From contig NZ_LT900024.1 in the NCBI RefSeq assembly GCF_900182925.1, positions 2,852,001 to 2,916,000 on the forward strand: a stretch of 64,000 nucleotides of DNA, written 5' to 3'. Each line of letters starts with the position of its first letter. Positions within the stretch are counted from its first letter, which is position 1. Shown piece by piece: positions 29,670-38,987 of the stretch. Both the position numbers and the translations under genes were made by a program. The notes beneath the pieces were generated by a model. It had not been told where the DNA came from. It ran no database searches and saw only the letters and a list, made by a program, of their open reading frames with translations. The stretch is from Psychrobacter sp. LV10R520-6. GTDB lineage: Bacteria > Pseudomonadota > Gammaproteobacteria > Pseudomonadales > Moraxellaceae.

Positions 29670-30836
29670 ATGAATTTACATGAGTATCAAGCAAAAGAGC
29701 TATTAAAAAGCTACGGATTGCCCATTCAAGAAGGCATTATTGCTTATAGTGGCGACGAAGCGGCAGCAGCTTTTGATAAAACCCCAACTGACATTGCGGT
29801 TATCAAAGCGCAAGTGCATGCGGGTGGCCGTGGTAAAGCCGGCGGTGTTAAATTGGTTAAAACTCGCGAAGAAGCCAAGCAAGTAACCGATGATTTGATC
29901 GGTACTAACTTAGTTACTTTCCAAACTGACGCTGATGGCCAACCGGTCAACTTCGTATTGGTTGCAGAAGATATGTACCCCGTACAAACTGAGCTATATC
30001 TTGGCGCCGTTGTCGATCGTGCTACCCGTCGAGTAACCTTCATGGCGTCAACTGAAGGCGGCGTTGATATTGAAGAAGTGGCCAATGAGACCCCAGAAAA
30101 AATCTTCAAAGTTAATGTTGACCCATTAGTAGGCCTCATGCCTTATCAAGCGCGCGATGTTGCGTTCAAATTGGGTATGGAAGGCAAACAAATCAATCAG
30201 TTCGTTAAAATCATGACTGGTGCTTATCAAGCATTCGTTGAAAATGATTTTGCCTTGTTAGAAATCAACCCATTAGCCATTCGTGAAAATGGCGAAATTG
30301 TTTGTGTTGACGGCAAAATTGGTATCGATTCAAACGCACTATATCGTTTGCCTAAAATCGCAGCATTACAAGACAAGTCACAAGAAAATGAGCGCGAGCT
30401 AGAAGCTGCCGAGTTTGACCTAAACTATGTTGCCCTAGAAGGTAATATCGGTTGTATGGTTAACGGTGCCGGTCTTGCAATGGCAACGATGGACATCATC
30501 AAATTGTATGGCGGCAAGCCTGCTAACTTCTTGGACGTTGGCGGCGGGGCAACTAAAGATCGCGTTGTTGAAGCATTCAAGATTATCCTTGAAGACAGCA
30601 GCGTTGAAGGTGTTTTAATCAACATCTTCGGTGGTATCGTACGTTGTGACATGATTGCAGAAGCTATTATCGCTGCTATCAAAGAAGTTAACGTAAAAGT
30701 ACCCGTTGTTGTGCGCCTAGAAGGTAACAACGCTGAAAAAGGCATTCAGATTCTACAAGATTCTGGTCTGAATCTTATTTCAGCTCAAGGCCTATCAGAC
30801 GCTGCTCACAAAATTGTCGATGCTGTTAAAGCCTAA
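29670..30836 (+). CDS. sucC: succinyl-CoA synthetase beta subunit
   Basis: ATP-grasp subunit; with SucD converts succinyl-CoA to succinate with formation of ATP or GTP. Seen: [18 protein letters not shown], nucleotide-binding [19 protein letters not shown] at about 45-63, [10 protein letters not shown], and [21 protein letters not shown] with [19 protein letters not shown] near the subunit interface. 388 residues, identical to E. coli length. AAAGGA precedes the ATG. Confidence 0.98.
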   Translation: MNLHEYQAKELLKSYGLPIQEGIIAYSGDEAAAAFDKTPTDIAVIKAQVHAGGRGKAGGVKLVKTREEAKQVTDDLIGTNLVTFQTDADGQPVNFVLVAEDMYPVQTELYLGAVVDRATRRVTFMASTEGGVDIEEVANETPEKIFKVNVDPLVGLMPYQARDVAFKLGMEGKQINQFVKIMTGAYQAFVENDFALLEINPLAIRENGEIVCVDGKIGIDSNALYRLPKIAALQDKSQENERELEAAEFDLNYVALEGNIGCMVNGAGLAMATMDIIKLYGGKPANFLDVGGGATKDRVVEAFKIILEDSSVEGVLINIFGGIVRCDMIAEAIIAAIKEVNVKVPVVVRLEGNNAEKGIQILQDSGLNLISAQGLSDAAHKIVDAVKA

Positions 30837-30868
30837 TTGCTTAAGCAAACAAGCATCTTAGTCAACGC

Positions 30869-30945
30869 GTAATAGCGGTAGCTTAGTTGTTCAAATTTAC
30901 TGGTTTATTTAATAATAAGTAGTTCAACAACTAAGCGGCTATTAC
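30869..30945 (+). other. sucC-sucD long intercistronic stem-loop
   Basis: Two perfect helices form one long stem: GTAATAGC (30869-30876) with GCTATTAC (30938-30945), and GCTTAGTTGTT (30881-30891) with AACAACTAAGC (30926-30936). They are separated by a small internal loop and close a 34-nt loop. In total 19 bp and no T-run. This is the longest of the intercistronic hairpins in the block. Confidence 0.65.
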
Positions 30946-30972
30946 AAGACAACCGAATACAAGGAAAAAATA

Positions 30973-31848
30973 ATGAGTGTATTAATTGATAAAAACACCA
31001 AAGTATTGGTCCAGGGTTTTACTGGTAAAAATGGTACGTTCCACTCTGAACAAGCCATCGAATACGGTACTAAAGTGGTTGGCGGCGTCACCCCCGGTAA
31101 AGGCGGTCAAACGCATTTAGGTCTACCTGTATTCAACACTATGTCTGAAGCTATGGAAGCGACTCAAGCTGACGCTTCTGTTATCTACGTACCAGCTCCA
31201 TTTGTACTAGATTCTATCGTTGAAGCAATCGATGCGGGTGTGAAGCTGATCGTCGTGATCACTGAAGGCGTACCGACTATTGATATGCTAAAAGCCAAAC
31301 GCTATCTTGAAGAAGCGGGCGATGTGCGTCTTGTTGGTCCTAACTGCCCAGGCGTTATCACTCCAGGCGAATGCAAAATTGGTATCATGCCAGGCCACAT
31401 CCATCTACCAGGTAAAGTGGGCATCATCTCACGCTCTGGTACTTTGACTTATGAAGCCGTAGCTCAAACTACTAAGCTTGGCTTTGGTCAATCAACCTGT
31501 ATCGGTATCGGCGGTGATCCTATCCCTGGTATGAACCAGATTGATGCGTTGAAATTGTTCCAAGACGATCCACAAACTGAAGCTATCATCCTGATCGGTG
31601 AGATTGGTGGTACTGCTGAAGAAGAAGCAGCTGCTTACATCAAAGATCATGTCACTAAGCCAGTAGTTGGTTATATCGCTGGTGTTACTGCTCCTGAAGG
31701 CAAGCGTATGGGTCATGCCGGCGCCATTATCTCAGGCGGTCAAGGGACAGCTGAAGAGAAATTCAAAGCCTTTGAAGATGCAGGAATCGCATATACGCGT
31801 GACCCTTCTAAACTTGGTGACAAGCTTAAAGAAGTTACTGGTTGGTAA
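30973..31848 (+). CDS. sucD: succinyl-CoA synthetase alpha subunit
   Basis: CoA-binding subunit that carries the phosphohistidine intermediate. Seen: [23 protein letters not shown] at 11-33 with the CoA-binding Rossmann start, [22 protein letters not shown] at 120-141, and phosphorylated H248 in [13 protein letters not shown]. 291 residues (E. coli 289). CAAGGAA lies before the ATG. Last gene of the suc cluster, closed by a strong terminator. Confidence 0.98.
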   Translation: MSVLIDKNTKVLVQGFTGKNGTFHSEQAIEYGTKVVGGVTPGKGGQTHLGLPVFNTMSEAMEATQADASVIYVPAPFVLDSIVEAIDAGVKLIVVITEGVPTIDMLKAKRYLEEAGDVRLVGPNCPGVITPGECKIGIMPGHIHLPGKVGIISRSGTLTYEAVAQTTKLGFGQSTCIGIGGDPIPGMNQIDALKLFQDDPQTEAIILIGEIGGTAEEEAAAYIKDHVTKPVVGYIAGVTAPEGKRMGHAGAIISGGQGTAEEKFKAFEDAGIAYTRDPSKLGDKLKEVTGW

Positions 31849-31898
31849 TATAAACGCAAGTCTATTGCGTAACTACTAGAACTGCCTTGATATACCAT

Positions 31899-31930
31899 AA
31901 AGACACCCCTACAATGGGGTGTCTTTTTTT
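31899..31930 (+). terminator. terminator of the suc cluster
   Basis: Perfect 11-bp stem (31899-31909 with 31916-31926), 6-nt loop, long T-run. It lies upstream of the chosen galE start, which argues against the longer galE frame. Confidence 0.93.
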
Positions 31931-31958
31931 TGTTTTGAAAATTGCCTTGGATGATGAT

Positions 31959-32987
31959 ATGAAAAATAAAATATTAGTAACAGGCGGTGCAGGGTATATC
32001 GGTACGCATACTTGTATCGCTTTGCATCAAGCAGGTTACGATATCGTCATCTATGACAATTTATCTAATAGTAGTCGTGAATCTGTTAACCGGGTTTCTA
32101 ATATTATCGATGCCCCTATTGACTTTATTGAAGGGGATATTCGTGATGCTAAGCTACTTCGAGAAGTGTTTGAGGCTCATCAGTTCTTTGGGGTGATTCA
32201 TTTTGCCGGACTCAAAGCCGTTGGTGAATCTGTTGCTAAGCCTTTAGTATATTATAATAATAACGTCAGCGGCACTATTAATTTACTTGAAGTCATGGCG
32301 GAATATAAGGTTAAAAACCTTGTTTTCTCTTCATCTGCTACTGTATATGGCGATCCTGAAGTTCTGCCTATCGATGAGAATTCTCCGCGCTCTTGTACCA
32401 ATCCTTATGGCCAAAGTAAGCTGACGGTTGAGCATATTTTAGAAGACTTAGCAGTGTCGGATAATGACTGGAATCTAATTACGCTTAGATACTTTAATCC
32501 AGTTGGCGCGCATCCATCAGGACAAATCGGCGAAGACCCGAATGATATTCCCAATAACTTGATGCCTTATGTTTCACAAGTGGCCGTGGGGAAGCTTGCC
32601 AAACTTAATATTTTTGGTAATGACTATCCTACTGTCGATGGCACAGGAGTACGCGACTTTATTCACGTTACGGATTTGGCAGCAGGTCATGTCGCAGCGC
32701 TTGATTATCTACAGCAGCAAACATCTAGTATAGGTTTTTTACCTATTAATTTAGGCACTGGCAAAGGCAGCTCAGTATTAGAGTTAGTTACTGCTTTTAC
32801 CAAAGTATCTGGACAAGATATTCCCTATCAGTTTGCTGCGCGCCGTGCGGGTGATATCGCCAGTTGTTATGCCAGTGCTGATAAGGCGCAATCATTATTA
32901 GGCTGGCAAGCAAAGCTGTCTATTGCTGATATGTGTGAAGATACTTGGCGTTGGCAAAGTATAAATCCGAATGGGTACAAAGTATAG
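31959..32987 (+). CDS. galE: UDP-glucose 4-epimerase
   Basis: Interconverts UDP-glucose and UDP-galactose with bound NAD+, supplying surface polysaccharide synthesis. Seen from ATG 31959: Rossmann motif GGAGYIGTH at 9-17, FAGLKAVGESV, catalytic Ser-Ser-Ser/Tyr/Lys in SSSATVYG and NPYGQSK (Tyr near 150), RYFNPVGAHPSG, and RDFIHVTDLA. 342 residues (E. coli 338). The frame is open to 31887, but that stretch spans the sucD terminator, so I reject the long form. First gene of galE-galU-pgi-ugd-like. Confidence 0.95.
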   Translation: MKNKILVTGGAGYIGTHTCIALHQAGYDIVIYDNLSNSSRESVNRVSNIIDAPIDFIEGDIRDAKLLREVFEAHQFFGVIHFAGLKAVGESVAKPLVYYNNNVSGTINLLEVMAEYKVKNLVFSSSATVYGDPEVLPIDENSPRSCTNPYGQSKLTVEHILEDLAVSDNDWNLITLRYFNPVGAHPSGQIGEDPNDIPNNLMPYVSQVAVGKLAKLNIFGNDYPTVDGTGVRDFIHVTDLAAGHVAALDYLQQQTSSIGFLPINLGTGKGSSVLELVTAFTKVSGQDIPYQFAARRAGDIASCYASADKAQSLLGWQAKLSIADMCEDTWRWQSINPNGYKV

Positions 32988-33095
32988 AAAGTTGTTGAAG
33001 ATATAAAAATTCTCGTAAAATCTATTGCGTCATATTAGTTTAATAATGGTTCACTATTCAGAATTATTTCATCCTTTTAATGTAGCCTTATAATT

Positions 33096-33977
33096 ATGAA
33101 AAAAATCACTCATGCTGTTATTCCTGTCGCAGGCTTTGGCACGCGCATGTTGCCGTTATCGAAGTCAGTGCCGAAAGAGTTATTACCACTAGGCAATCGT
33201 CCCGCTATTCATTATGTGGTCGGAGAGGCCATCGCTGCCGGTATTAAGCACATCGTACTAGTCGGTCATGCGCAAAAAAGCGCGATTGAAAACTACTTCG
33301 ATATCAATGCTGAGCTTGATAATCAGCTGCGTAATAAGGGTAAAGACGCGCTGGCTGATAGCTTAAACTGGCTACCAGAGGACGTGACCGTCTCTATGAT
33401 ACGTCAAGGCAAAGCGCTGGGTCTTGGACATGCGGTACTAGCAGCGCGACCCATTATCGGTGATCATGATTTTGCGGTATTACTTCCTGACGTGGTACTT
33501 GATCCGTTTGCTAATGATATGCACAAAGACAATTTAGCTTTCATGTTGATGGCCTTCGCTAATAACGACCATTCGCAGATATTGGTGGATAAAGTGGCTG
33601 ATAGCGAAGTGCATAAATACGGTATTGCTAAGCTTAGTGACCATTCTAATAATGTGAGTGATATTAATAAAACTGGGGTTAATGCTAACTTCAAAGTAGC
33701 CGGTTTTGTAGAAAAGCCCAGTTTAGTAGACGCGCCTTCTCGATTGGCGGTAGTAGGTCGCTATGTATTCAGCAATAAAATATTTGATTATTTAGCGAAT
33801 ACTACGGCCTCTGTTGGTGGTGAAATTCAACTGACCGATGCTATTGATGCGCTAATTAGTCAGCATGGGGTTGATGTGACGACTATGGTTGGCGACAGTT
33901 ATGATGCCGGTGACATGCGCTCTTATATGCAGGCGTTTATATATTTTGCCCAGCAGCAATTAGCTACCGATGAATAA
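33096..33977 (+). CDS. galU: UTP-glucose-1-phosphate uridylyltransferase
   Basis: Makes UDP-glucose from glucose 1-phosphate and UTP. Seen: nucleotidyltransferase start AVIPVAGFGTRMLPLSKSVPKELLPL at 8-33, RQGKALGLGHAVLAAR, FAVLLPDVVL with the metal Asp, VEKPS, and VGRYVF. 293 residues, close to E. coli 302. Its stop overlaps the pgi start (ATGAATAA), which implies coupled translation. Confidence 0.97.
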   Translation: MKKITHAVIPVAGFGTRMLPLSKSVPKELLPLGNRPAIHYVVGEAIAAGIKHIVLVGHAQKSAIENYFDINAELDNQLRNKGKDALADSLNWLPEDVTVSMIRQGKALGLGHAVLAARPIIGDHDFAVLLPDVVLDPFANDMHKDNLAFMLMAFANNDHSQILVDKVADSEVHKYGIAKLSDHSNNVSDINKTGVNANFKVAGFVEKPSLVDAPSRLAVVGRYVFSNKIFDYLANTTASVGGEIQLTDAIDALISQHGVDVTTMVGDSYDAGDMRSYMQAFIYFAQQQLATDE

Positions 33978-35652
33978 AGTACCGCAGGGTAAAGCGCAAA
34001 GCAGCGCACGAGATTCTGAGTATTGGCTGCAACTAAAGCAGTTGGCTGAGCAAAAGTGGTCGTTGTCGACTTTGTTTGTGCAAGATAAAACGCGTACCCA
34101 GCGTTTTAGTGCCCAAGCCGGTGCGATTTATATGGACTATAGCAAGCAGTGTATTGATGAGACTGTGCTGACCAGTCTATTGAATTTGGCGGATAGTGGC
34201 GATTTATCCATGCGTATTGAGGCGTTATTGCAAGGCGCAATGGTCAATACTAGTGAAGAGCGCGCGGCCTTGCATACGGCACTACGTTTGCCGGCAGCTG
34301 CAACATTACAAGTCGGCACACAAGATGTAGTTGCCGATGTACATCATAGCCTGGCGCAAGTAGAGCGGTTATCACAGCGCATTCGTAGTGGCAGTTGGCG
34401 TGGGTTTTCGGGTAAAGCGATTACTGATGTAGTCAATATTGGCGTTGGCGGTTCTGATTTAGGGCCACTCATGGCGACTACCGCGCTTGATGAATGGGCA
34501 GATACAGCTATCGTGGTACATTTTGTCTCTAATATGGATGGCAGCCAGCTTGATAATTTACTTAAGCGTTTAAATGCTGAGACCACGCTGTTTATTATCT
34601 CATCTAAATCTTTTGGAACCGTCGATACCCTCTCTAATGCCAAGACCGCGCTGTCCTGGTTGCTTACTACTGCTACCTTGCGCGCGGGTACTCAAGACAG
34701 TGTATTACGTCGCCACTTTATCGGTATCTCAGCAAATAGCAAAAAAATGAGCGAATGGGGTATTCATCCCGAGCATCAGTTGCAGCTTTGGGATTGGGTT
34801 GGGGGACGTTTTTCCTTATGGTCAGCGATTGGGCTGGCTATTGCCATTCGGATTGGTATGGCGCAGTTTCGTGAGCTGCTGGCAGGCGCACACAGCATGG
34901 ATGTGCATTTTGCCAATGCCGATTTTGCAGATAATTTACCGGTACTGCTAGGGTTGCTGGCGGTTTGGAACAGTACCTTTTTACATATTCACGCCCATAC
35001 GGTGTTGCCTTATGATGGGCGCTTGGGCTATTTACCCAGCTATTTGACTCAACTAGAGATGGAAAGTAATGGCAAGTCTGTTACTCATGATGGCGAGCGT
35101 GTTGACTATGACACGTGCCCGATTTTATGGGGTGAAGTTGGCTCTAACGCCCAGCATGCCTTTTATCAGCTGCTGCACCAAGGCACTCAACACGTGTCTT
35201 GCGACTTTATCGCTTGCGTGCGCCATTATAGTGATGAGGCACAGAATGCCTCGCTACAACAGCAACATGAGCTGTCACTGGCGAATTGTTTGGCACAAAG
35301 TCGGGTGCTGGCTTTTGGTAATGCGGCTATTGCTGATACGGCTGCTGATATTGTTAATACAGCGGCCGCTTGTGATGCGGATAAATATAAGAACTATCGC
35401 GGCAATCAACCGTCAACCACGCTACTTATCGATGAGCTGACCCCGCATAGTTTGGGGGCGCTGATTGCACTGTATGAACACAAAGTTTACGTGATGGCCA
35501 GTGTTTGGGATATCAATCCGTTTGACCAATGGGGGGTTGAGATGGGTAAGCAGATGGCTGAGACGGTTTATCATGCCTTACAACAGGACGGCGTTAACCC
35601 CTTCGATACGTCCACCAATCAGTTGCTTACACACATCAGACGCTTGTCTTAG
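33970..35652 (+). CDS. pgi: glucose-6-phosphate isomerase
   Basis: Interconverts glucose 6-phosphate and fructose 6-phosphate. Seen: VNIGVGGSDLGPLM at about 155-168, VHFVSNMDGSQL, LFIISSKSFGTVDTLSNA, the PGI signature GGRFSLWSAIGLAIAI near 277-292, and QLEMESNGKSV. 560 residues (E. coli 549). Overlaps galU by 8 bp. As in Acinetobacter capsule loci, the gene keeps company with galU, a ugd-type gene and a phosphohexomutase, which points to precursor supply for surface polysaccharide. Confidence 0.97.
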   Translation: MNKVPQGKAQSSARDSEYWLQLKQLAEQKWSLSTLFVQDKTRTQRFSAQAGAIYMDYSKQCIDETVLTSLLNLADSGDLSMRIEALLQGAMVNTSEERAALHTALRLPAAATLQVGTQDVVADVHHSLAQVERLSQRIRSGSWRGFSGKAITDVVNIGVGGSDLGPLMATTALDEWADTAIVVHFVSNMDGSQLDNLLKRLNAETTLFIISSKSFGTVDTLSNAKTALSWLLTTATLRAGTQDSVLRRHFIGISANSKKMSEWGIHPEHQLQLWDWVGGRFSLWSAIGLAIAIRIGMAQFRELLAGAHSMDVHFANADFADNLPVLLGLLAVWNSTFLHIHAHTVLPYDGRLGYLPSYLTQLEMESNGKSVTHDGERVDYDTCPILWGEVGSNAQHAFYQLLHQGTQHVSCDFIACVRHYSDEAQNASLQQQHELSLANCLAQSRVLAFGNAAIADTAADIVNTAAACDADKYKNYRGNQPSTTLLIDELTPHSLGALIALYEHKVYVMASVWDINPFDQWGVEMGKQMAETVYHALQQDGVNPFDTSTNQLLTHIRRLS

Positions 35653-35691
35653 AGATTATATTCTTAATACAAAATAGCAAAAGGTAGTTCC

Positions 35692-37047
35692 ATGTCTTCT
35701 CAGCCCATTACGCTCGATGAAAACCCAAAAGTATGCGTCATTATTGGTCATGATATCGAAGCCATTACTAGCGCAGTGGTGCTAGCCAGTTTAGGCCAAA
35801 ATGTGCACCTGTATGCCGATATAACGCTACTCGAACAACAACTACAGCAGTATGGATTTGAGCATCATTTGCAGGCGCTGTGGCAGTTGTATGTAGAGCA
35901 GCAGAAGATTATCAGTCGGCCTCTACTAGACAGCGCGGATAAACTGATTGACACTTATGATCCCCTACAAACCTCTGAAAGCTTACAGCTCGCTGGAAGT
36001 CCGCAAGTCGCGCTGTATTGGCTGTTTCTAGACAGTATCAAGTCGATATGGGTAGAGAATGAGTGGATAACGGCATTCAACCATAGCTATCAGCAGACGT
36101 GCCCTATCATTATAAGCGGCATTGAACAACTGGGTCATATCTCAGCTTTGGCGCAGCGATTACAGCGCGCGTGGGTCTATTATGTGCCGTTTGTGTTTTT
36201 ACAAGACGGGGAAGCTTATAGCTCAATGCTGAAACCATCGTTATGGTTGCTCGGTGAAAAAACCGCGGATAGCAGCCAGCACTTGAGTGCTTTGCAACCA
36301 TTAATCCAGCATGCCCGCGCCTATCACCATGCTGATATTGCCACGATAGAATTCGCCCGCAGCAGTATTATGGCGATGCTGGCGACCCGAGTTAGCTTTA
36401 TAAATGAGATGTCACGCCTTGCCGACAGTCATCAGGTAGATATTCAAAAAATCAGCCAAATCATGGGCTTAGATCAGCGAGTCGGTAGCAGTTATTTACA
36501 GGCAGGGTGGGGCTTCGGGGGCAACACGCTACCTGCTGAACTTGAGAAGCTTGAGCAGTCTGGGCAGGAAAATAGAGTAGATATGCCGCTGTTACAAGCT
36601 GTCATGCACATTAATAAAGATCAAAAAGAGCTGATATTTCGTAAGTTTTGGCAGTATTTTGATGGCTTTATTGACAATAAGACGGTAATGATTTGGGGTG
36701 GCAGTTATAAAGCGGGGTCCGGACGTACTGAAGGCTCAGCTATCCATCCGCTATTAGAGCTATTATGGTCTTATAATATACGCACGCTGGTTTATAGCAA
36801 TAAGGCAAAAGCAGAGCTGGCTCATCGCTATGATGAGCAGCCATTGTTACAGCTGATCGATAGTCCTTATCAGCAATTAGGCGACGCACAGGCAATCTTT
36901 ATTATGAGTTGGTCGCCTCAGAACAAGCTCGATATCACCCAAATTAATAACTATGCTATGCCAATATTTGATGCGCAAGCAGCACTAAGTCGTGATCAAC
37001 TTGATTTATTAATTGGTGATTATGTGGGTATTGGCCGTACCAAATAA
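35692..37047 (+). CDS. degenerate UDP-glucose/GDP-mannose dehydrogenase family protein
   Basis: By position (after pgi, facing algC) and by its central helix this is a UDP-glucose 6-dehydrogenase relative: MAMLATRVSFINEMSRLAD at 227-245 matches the family dimer helix NafLAtriSFiNEia. GWGFGGNTLPAE at 272-283 aligns with GxGyGGsCFPKD, and VMIWGGSYKAGSGRTEGSAI near 340 with the third domain. The catalytic Cys is T279 and the Lys of PKD is A282. The N-terminal NAD motif is also lost (IIGHDIEAI instead of GxGYVG) and the PEFLREG substrate loop reads FVFLQDG. An oxidative reaction is unlikely; a regulatory or structural role is open. The frame is intact over 451 codons, so it is under selection rather than decaying. 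Confidence 0.8.
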   Translation: MSSQPITLDENPKVCVIIGHDIEAITSAVVLASLGQNVHLYADITLLEQQLQQYGFEHHLQALWQLYVEQQKIISRPLLDSADKLIDTYDPLQTSESLQLAGSPQVALYWLFLDSIKSIWVENEWITAFNHSYQQTCPIIISGIEQLGHISALAQRLQRAWVYYVPFVFLQDGEAYSSMLKPSLWLLGEKTADSSQHLSALQPLIQHARAYHHADIATIEFARSSIMAMLATRVSFINEMSRLADSHQVDIQKISQIMGLDQRVGSSYLQAGWGFGGNTLPAELEKLEQSGQENRVDMPLLQAVMHINKDQKELIFRKFWQYFDGFIDNKTVMIWGGSYKAGSGRTEGSAIHPLLELLWSYNIRTLVYSNKAKAELAHRYDEQPLLQLIDSPYQQLGDAQAIFIMSWSPQNKLDITQINNYAMPIFDAQAALSRDQLDLLIGDYVGIGRTK

Positions 37048-37062
37048 ATGACGTGCTAGCTA

Positions 37063-37210
37063 TATAGTCAGAATTAAATAAAACGGATACACACATGGTT
37101 TCGTATAACTGGCAGAAATTTTTCTAGCTTGCTGTACGACTGCGTCACTCCAGAGGCTGTGAAAATTTCTCCCAGCCATACTGTGTTCCTTTTAAAATGG
37201 CTCAACTATA
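37063..37210. mobile_element. MITE-like palindromic repeat, copy A
   Basis: 148 bp between the convergent ugd-like and algC genes. Ends TATAGTCAGAATT... and ...CTCAACTATA are imperfect terminal inverted repeats. The inner part CTGGCAGAAATTTTT / GAAAATTTCTCCCAG forms a long imperfect stem. It shares CACTCCAGAGGCTG with copy C and its end structure with copy B. There is no coding capacity. It may also act as the terminator for the flanking genes. Confidence 0.72.
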
Positions 37211-37229
37211 CTTTTAATCTCTAAAACAG

Positions 37230-38741
37230 CTATGCAGGTACGGCGCCTTGTTGAGCAAGCCACTGCTGTACTTCCTGTACCTTCATTGCCAGTAAGAGCT
37301 CATCACCACGACTTTCAATATTAAGCCGGATTAGTGGCTCGGTATTAGAGGCACGTAAATTAAAACGCCAGTCACCAAAATCGAGACTCAGTCCATCCAG
37401 TGTTGATTTAGTAAAATTCTGGTCGCTGAATTTTTCTTCAATATTTTTAATAATCGACGGCGCATCGTGGTCAGTTAGATGAAAGTTAAGCTCACCTGAA
37501 CTTGGATAATCGCTGATATAACCGGTGACCAATTCAGAGAGTGTTTTACCGGTAATTGATAACAGCTCAAGGGTCAATAGCCACGGAATCATGCCGCTAT
37601 CACAATAGAAAAAGTCGCGAAAATAATGATGGGCTGACATCTCACCGCCATATACAGCGCCCGACTCGCGCATAACCTGTTTAATAAACGAATGCCCTGA
37701 TTTACTGATTACTGCCTTGCCATTATGAGCATCGACCACGGCTTCAGTGTTATATATCACCCGGGGGTCATAGACGATGGATTCGCCTGGATACTTATTT
37801 AAAAACGCTTGGGCGAGCATGCCGACCACATAGCTGCCATCAATAAAATCACCATTTTCATCGAATAAAAAACAACGATCAAAGTCGCCGTCAAACGCAA
37901 TACCTAGGTCGGCTTTATGTTCCGTCACCGCTTGCTGAGTAGCCGTTCTATTGGCCAAAATCATCGGATTAGGAATACCATTCGGGAAGCTACCGTCAGG
38001 ATTATGATGCAGCTTAATCACCTCAATTGGCGCGCCTGCTTGGGCCAGTTTATCGACCAATAAATCAACCACTGGCCCAGCACTACCATTGCCTGAATTA
38101 ATAACTAGTTTTAACGGTTTTAATTTATCGGTATCAACAAAGCTCATCACATGGTCAACATAAGCGCTTTTATCCGTTAATAGCTGTAATTTACCTTGTT
38201 TGCTGTTTTCGCCTTTATTCTCGTTTACCGTAAATTGACCAGATTCTGCCAACTGTTGAATTTCTGCCAAACCATCATCCGCGCTGATAGGTTTTGAATG
38301 CTCTTTGACTAGTTTTAGACCGTTATAATTGATAGGATTATGACTGGCCGTCACTTCAATCCCGCCTAGCGCTTGATAATGACTGGTGGCAAAATATACC
38401 TCTTCGGTACCGGTCATTCCCAAATCAATCACATCGACACCAGCAGCCATAATACCGGCAATGGCGGCTTGCTTGAGCTTTTCACTAGAGTCGCGAATGT
38501 CACTACCAATGACAACAGCTGTTTTTAGATTTTTTATGTCGCCCTTAGCGTCAGCGGAGTTATAACACTGAGATAAAATCTGCGCAAAGGCGCGACCGAT
38601 ACGATAAGCGATATCTTCATCAAGGCTAACCCCAAGCTCGCCGCGAATATCATAAGCTTTAAAAGAGTTAATGCTAATGGCTGTAAAATCGTTGTGAGCA
38701 GGAGTATAACTAGAAGTAGCTGCGTTATCGGTGGTAGACAT
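37230..38741 (-). CDS. algC: phosphomannomutase/phosphoglucomutase
   Basis: Moves phosphate between C1 and C6 of mannose or glucose, feeding GDP-mannose and UDP-glucose synthesis. Seen: FKAYDIRGELG at 27-37, phosphoserine S133 in VTASHNPINYNGLKLV, metal loop FDGDFDRCFLFDENG, sugar-specificity GGEMSAHHYFRDF, and C-terminal RASNTEPLIRLNIE binding phosphate. 503 residues from ATG 38741, preceded by AAAGGAA; an upstream 18-codon extension is Ser-rich and unsupported. E. coli and Pseudomonas orthologues have about 456-463 residues. The symbol is by family; manB or pgm would be equally fair. Confidence 0.92.
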   Translation of the reverse strand: MSTTDNAATSSYTPAHNDFTAISINSFKAYDIRGELGVSLDEDIAYRIGRAFAQILSQCYNSADAKGDIKNLKTAVVIGSDIRDSSEKLKQAAIAGIMAAGVDVIDLGMTGTEEVYFATSHYQALGGIEVTASHNPINYNGLKLVKEHSKPISADDGLAEIQQLAESGQFTVNENKGENSKQGKLQLLTDKSAYVDHVMSFVDTDKLKPLKLVINSGNGSAGPVVDLLVDKLAQAGAPIEVIKLHHNPDGSFPNGIPNPMILANRTATQQAVTEHKADLGIAFDGDFDRCFLFDENGDFIDGSYVVGMLAQAFLNKYPGESIVYDPRVIYNTEAVVDAHNGKAVISKSGHSFIKQVMRESGAVYGGEMSAHHYFRDFFYCDSGMIPWLLTLELLSITGKTLSELVTGYISDYPSSGELNFHLTDHDAPSIIKNIEEKFSDQNFTKSTLDGLSLDFGDWRFNLRASNTEPLIRLNIESRGDELLLAMKVQEVQQWLAQQGAVPA

Positions 38742-38987
38742 AATGATGAAATTCCTTTCGCTTGAGTATTCATATGATGATGAAGTAAACAGCACAATTA
38801 TAAGCTAATAAACATTCAATGATACACTAACTAATAAATGAGTAGAGTGTAAGTATTATGATAATTAAACTCCACTCTCAACTATCATAGTTTTTGGCGT
38901 AGGTTATAGCTTTAGCCCCTCAATAAATATCTAACAGAATAAATATCGACCAAACCGAGTCTCAACCTAAATATAAGAGTAGCGATT

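Noticed and set aside
31887..31958. 24-codon N-terminal extension of GalE
   Set aside because: It spans the sucD terminator hairpin and T-run.
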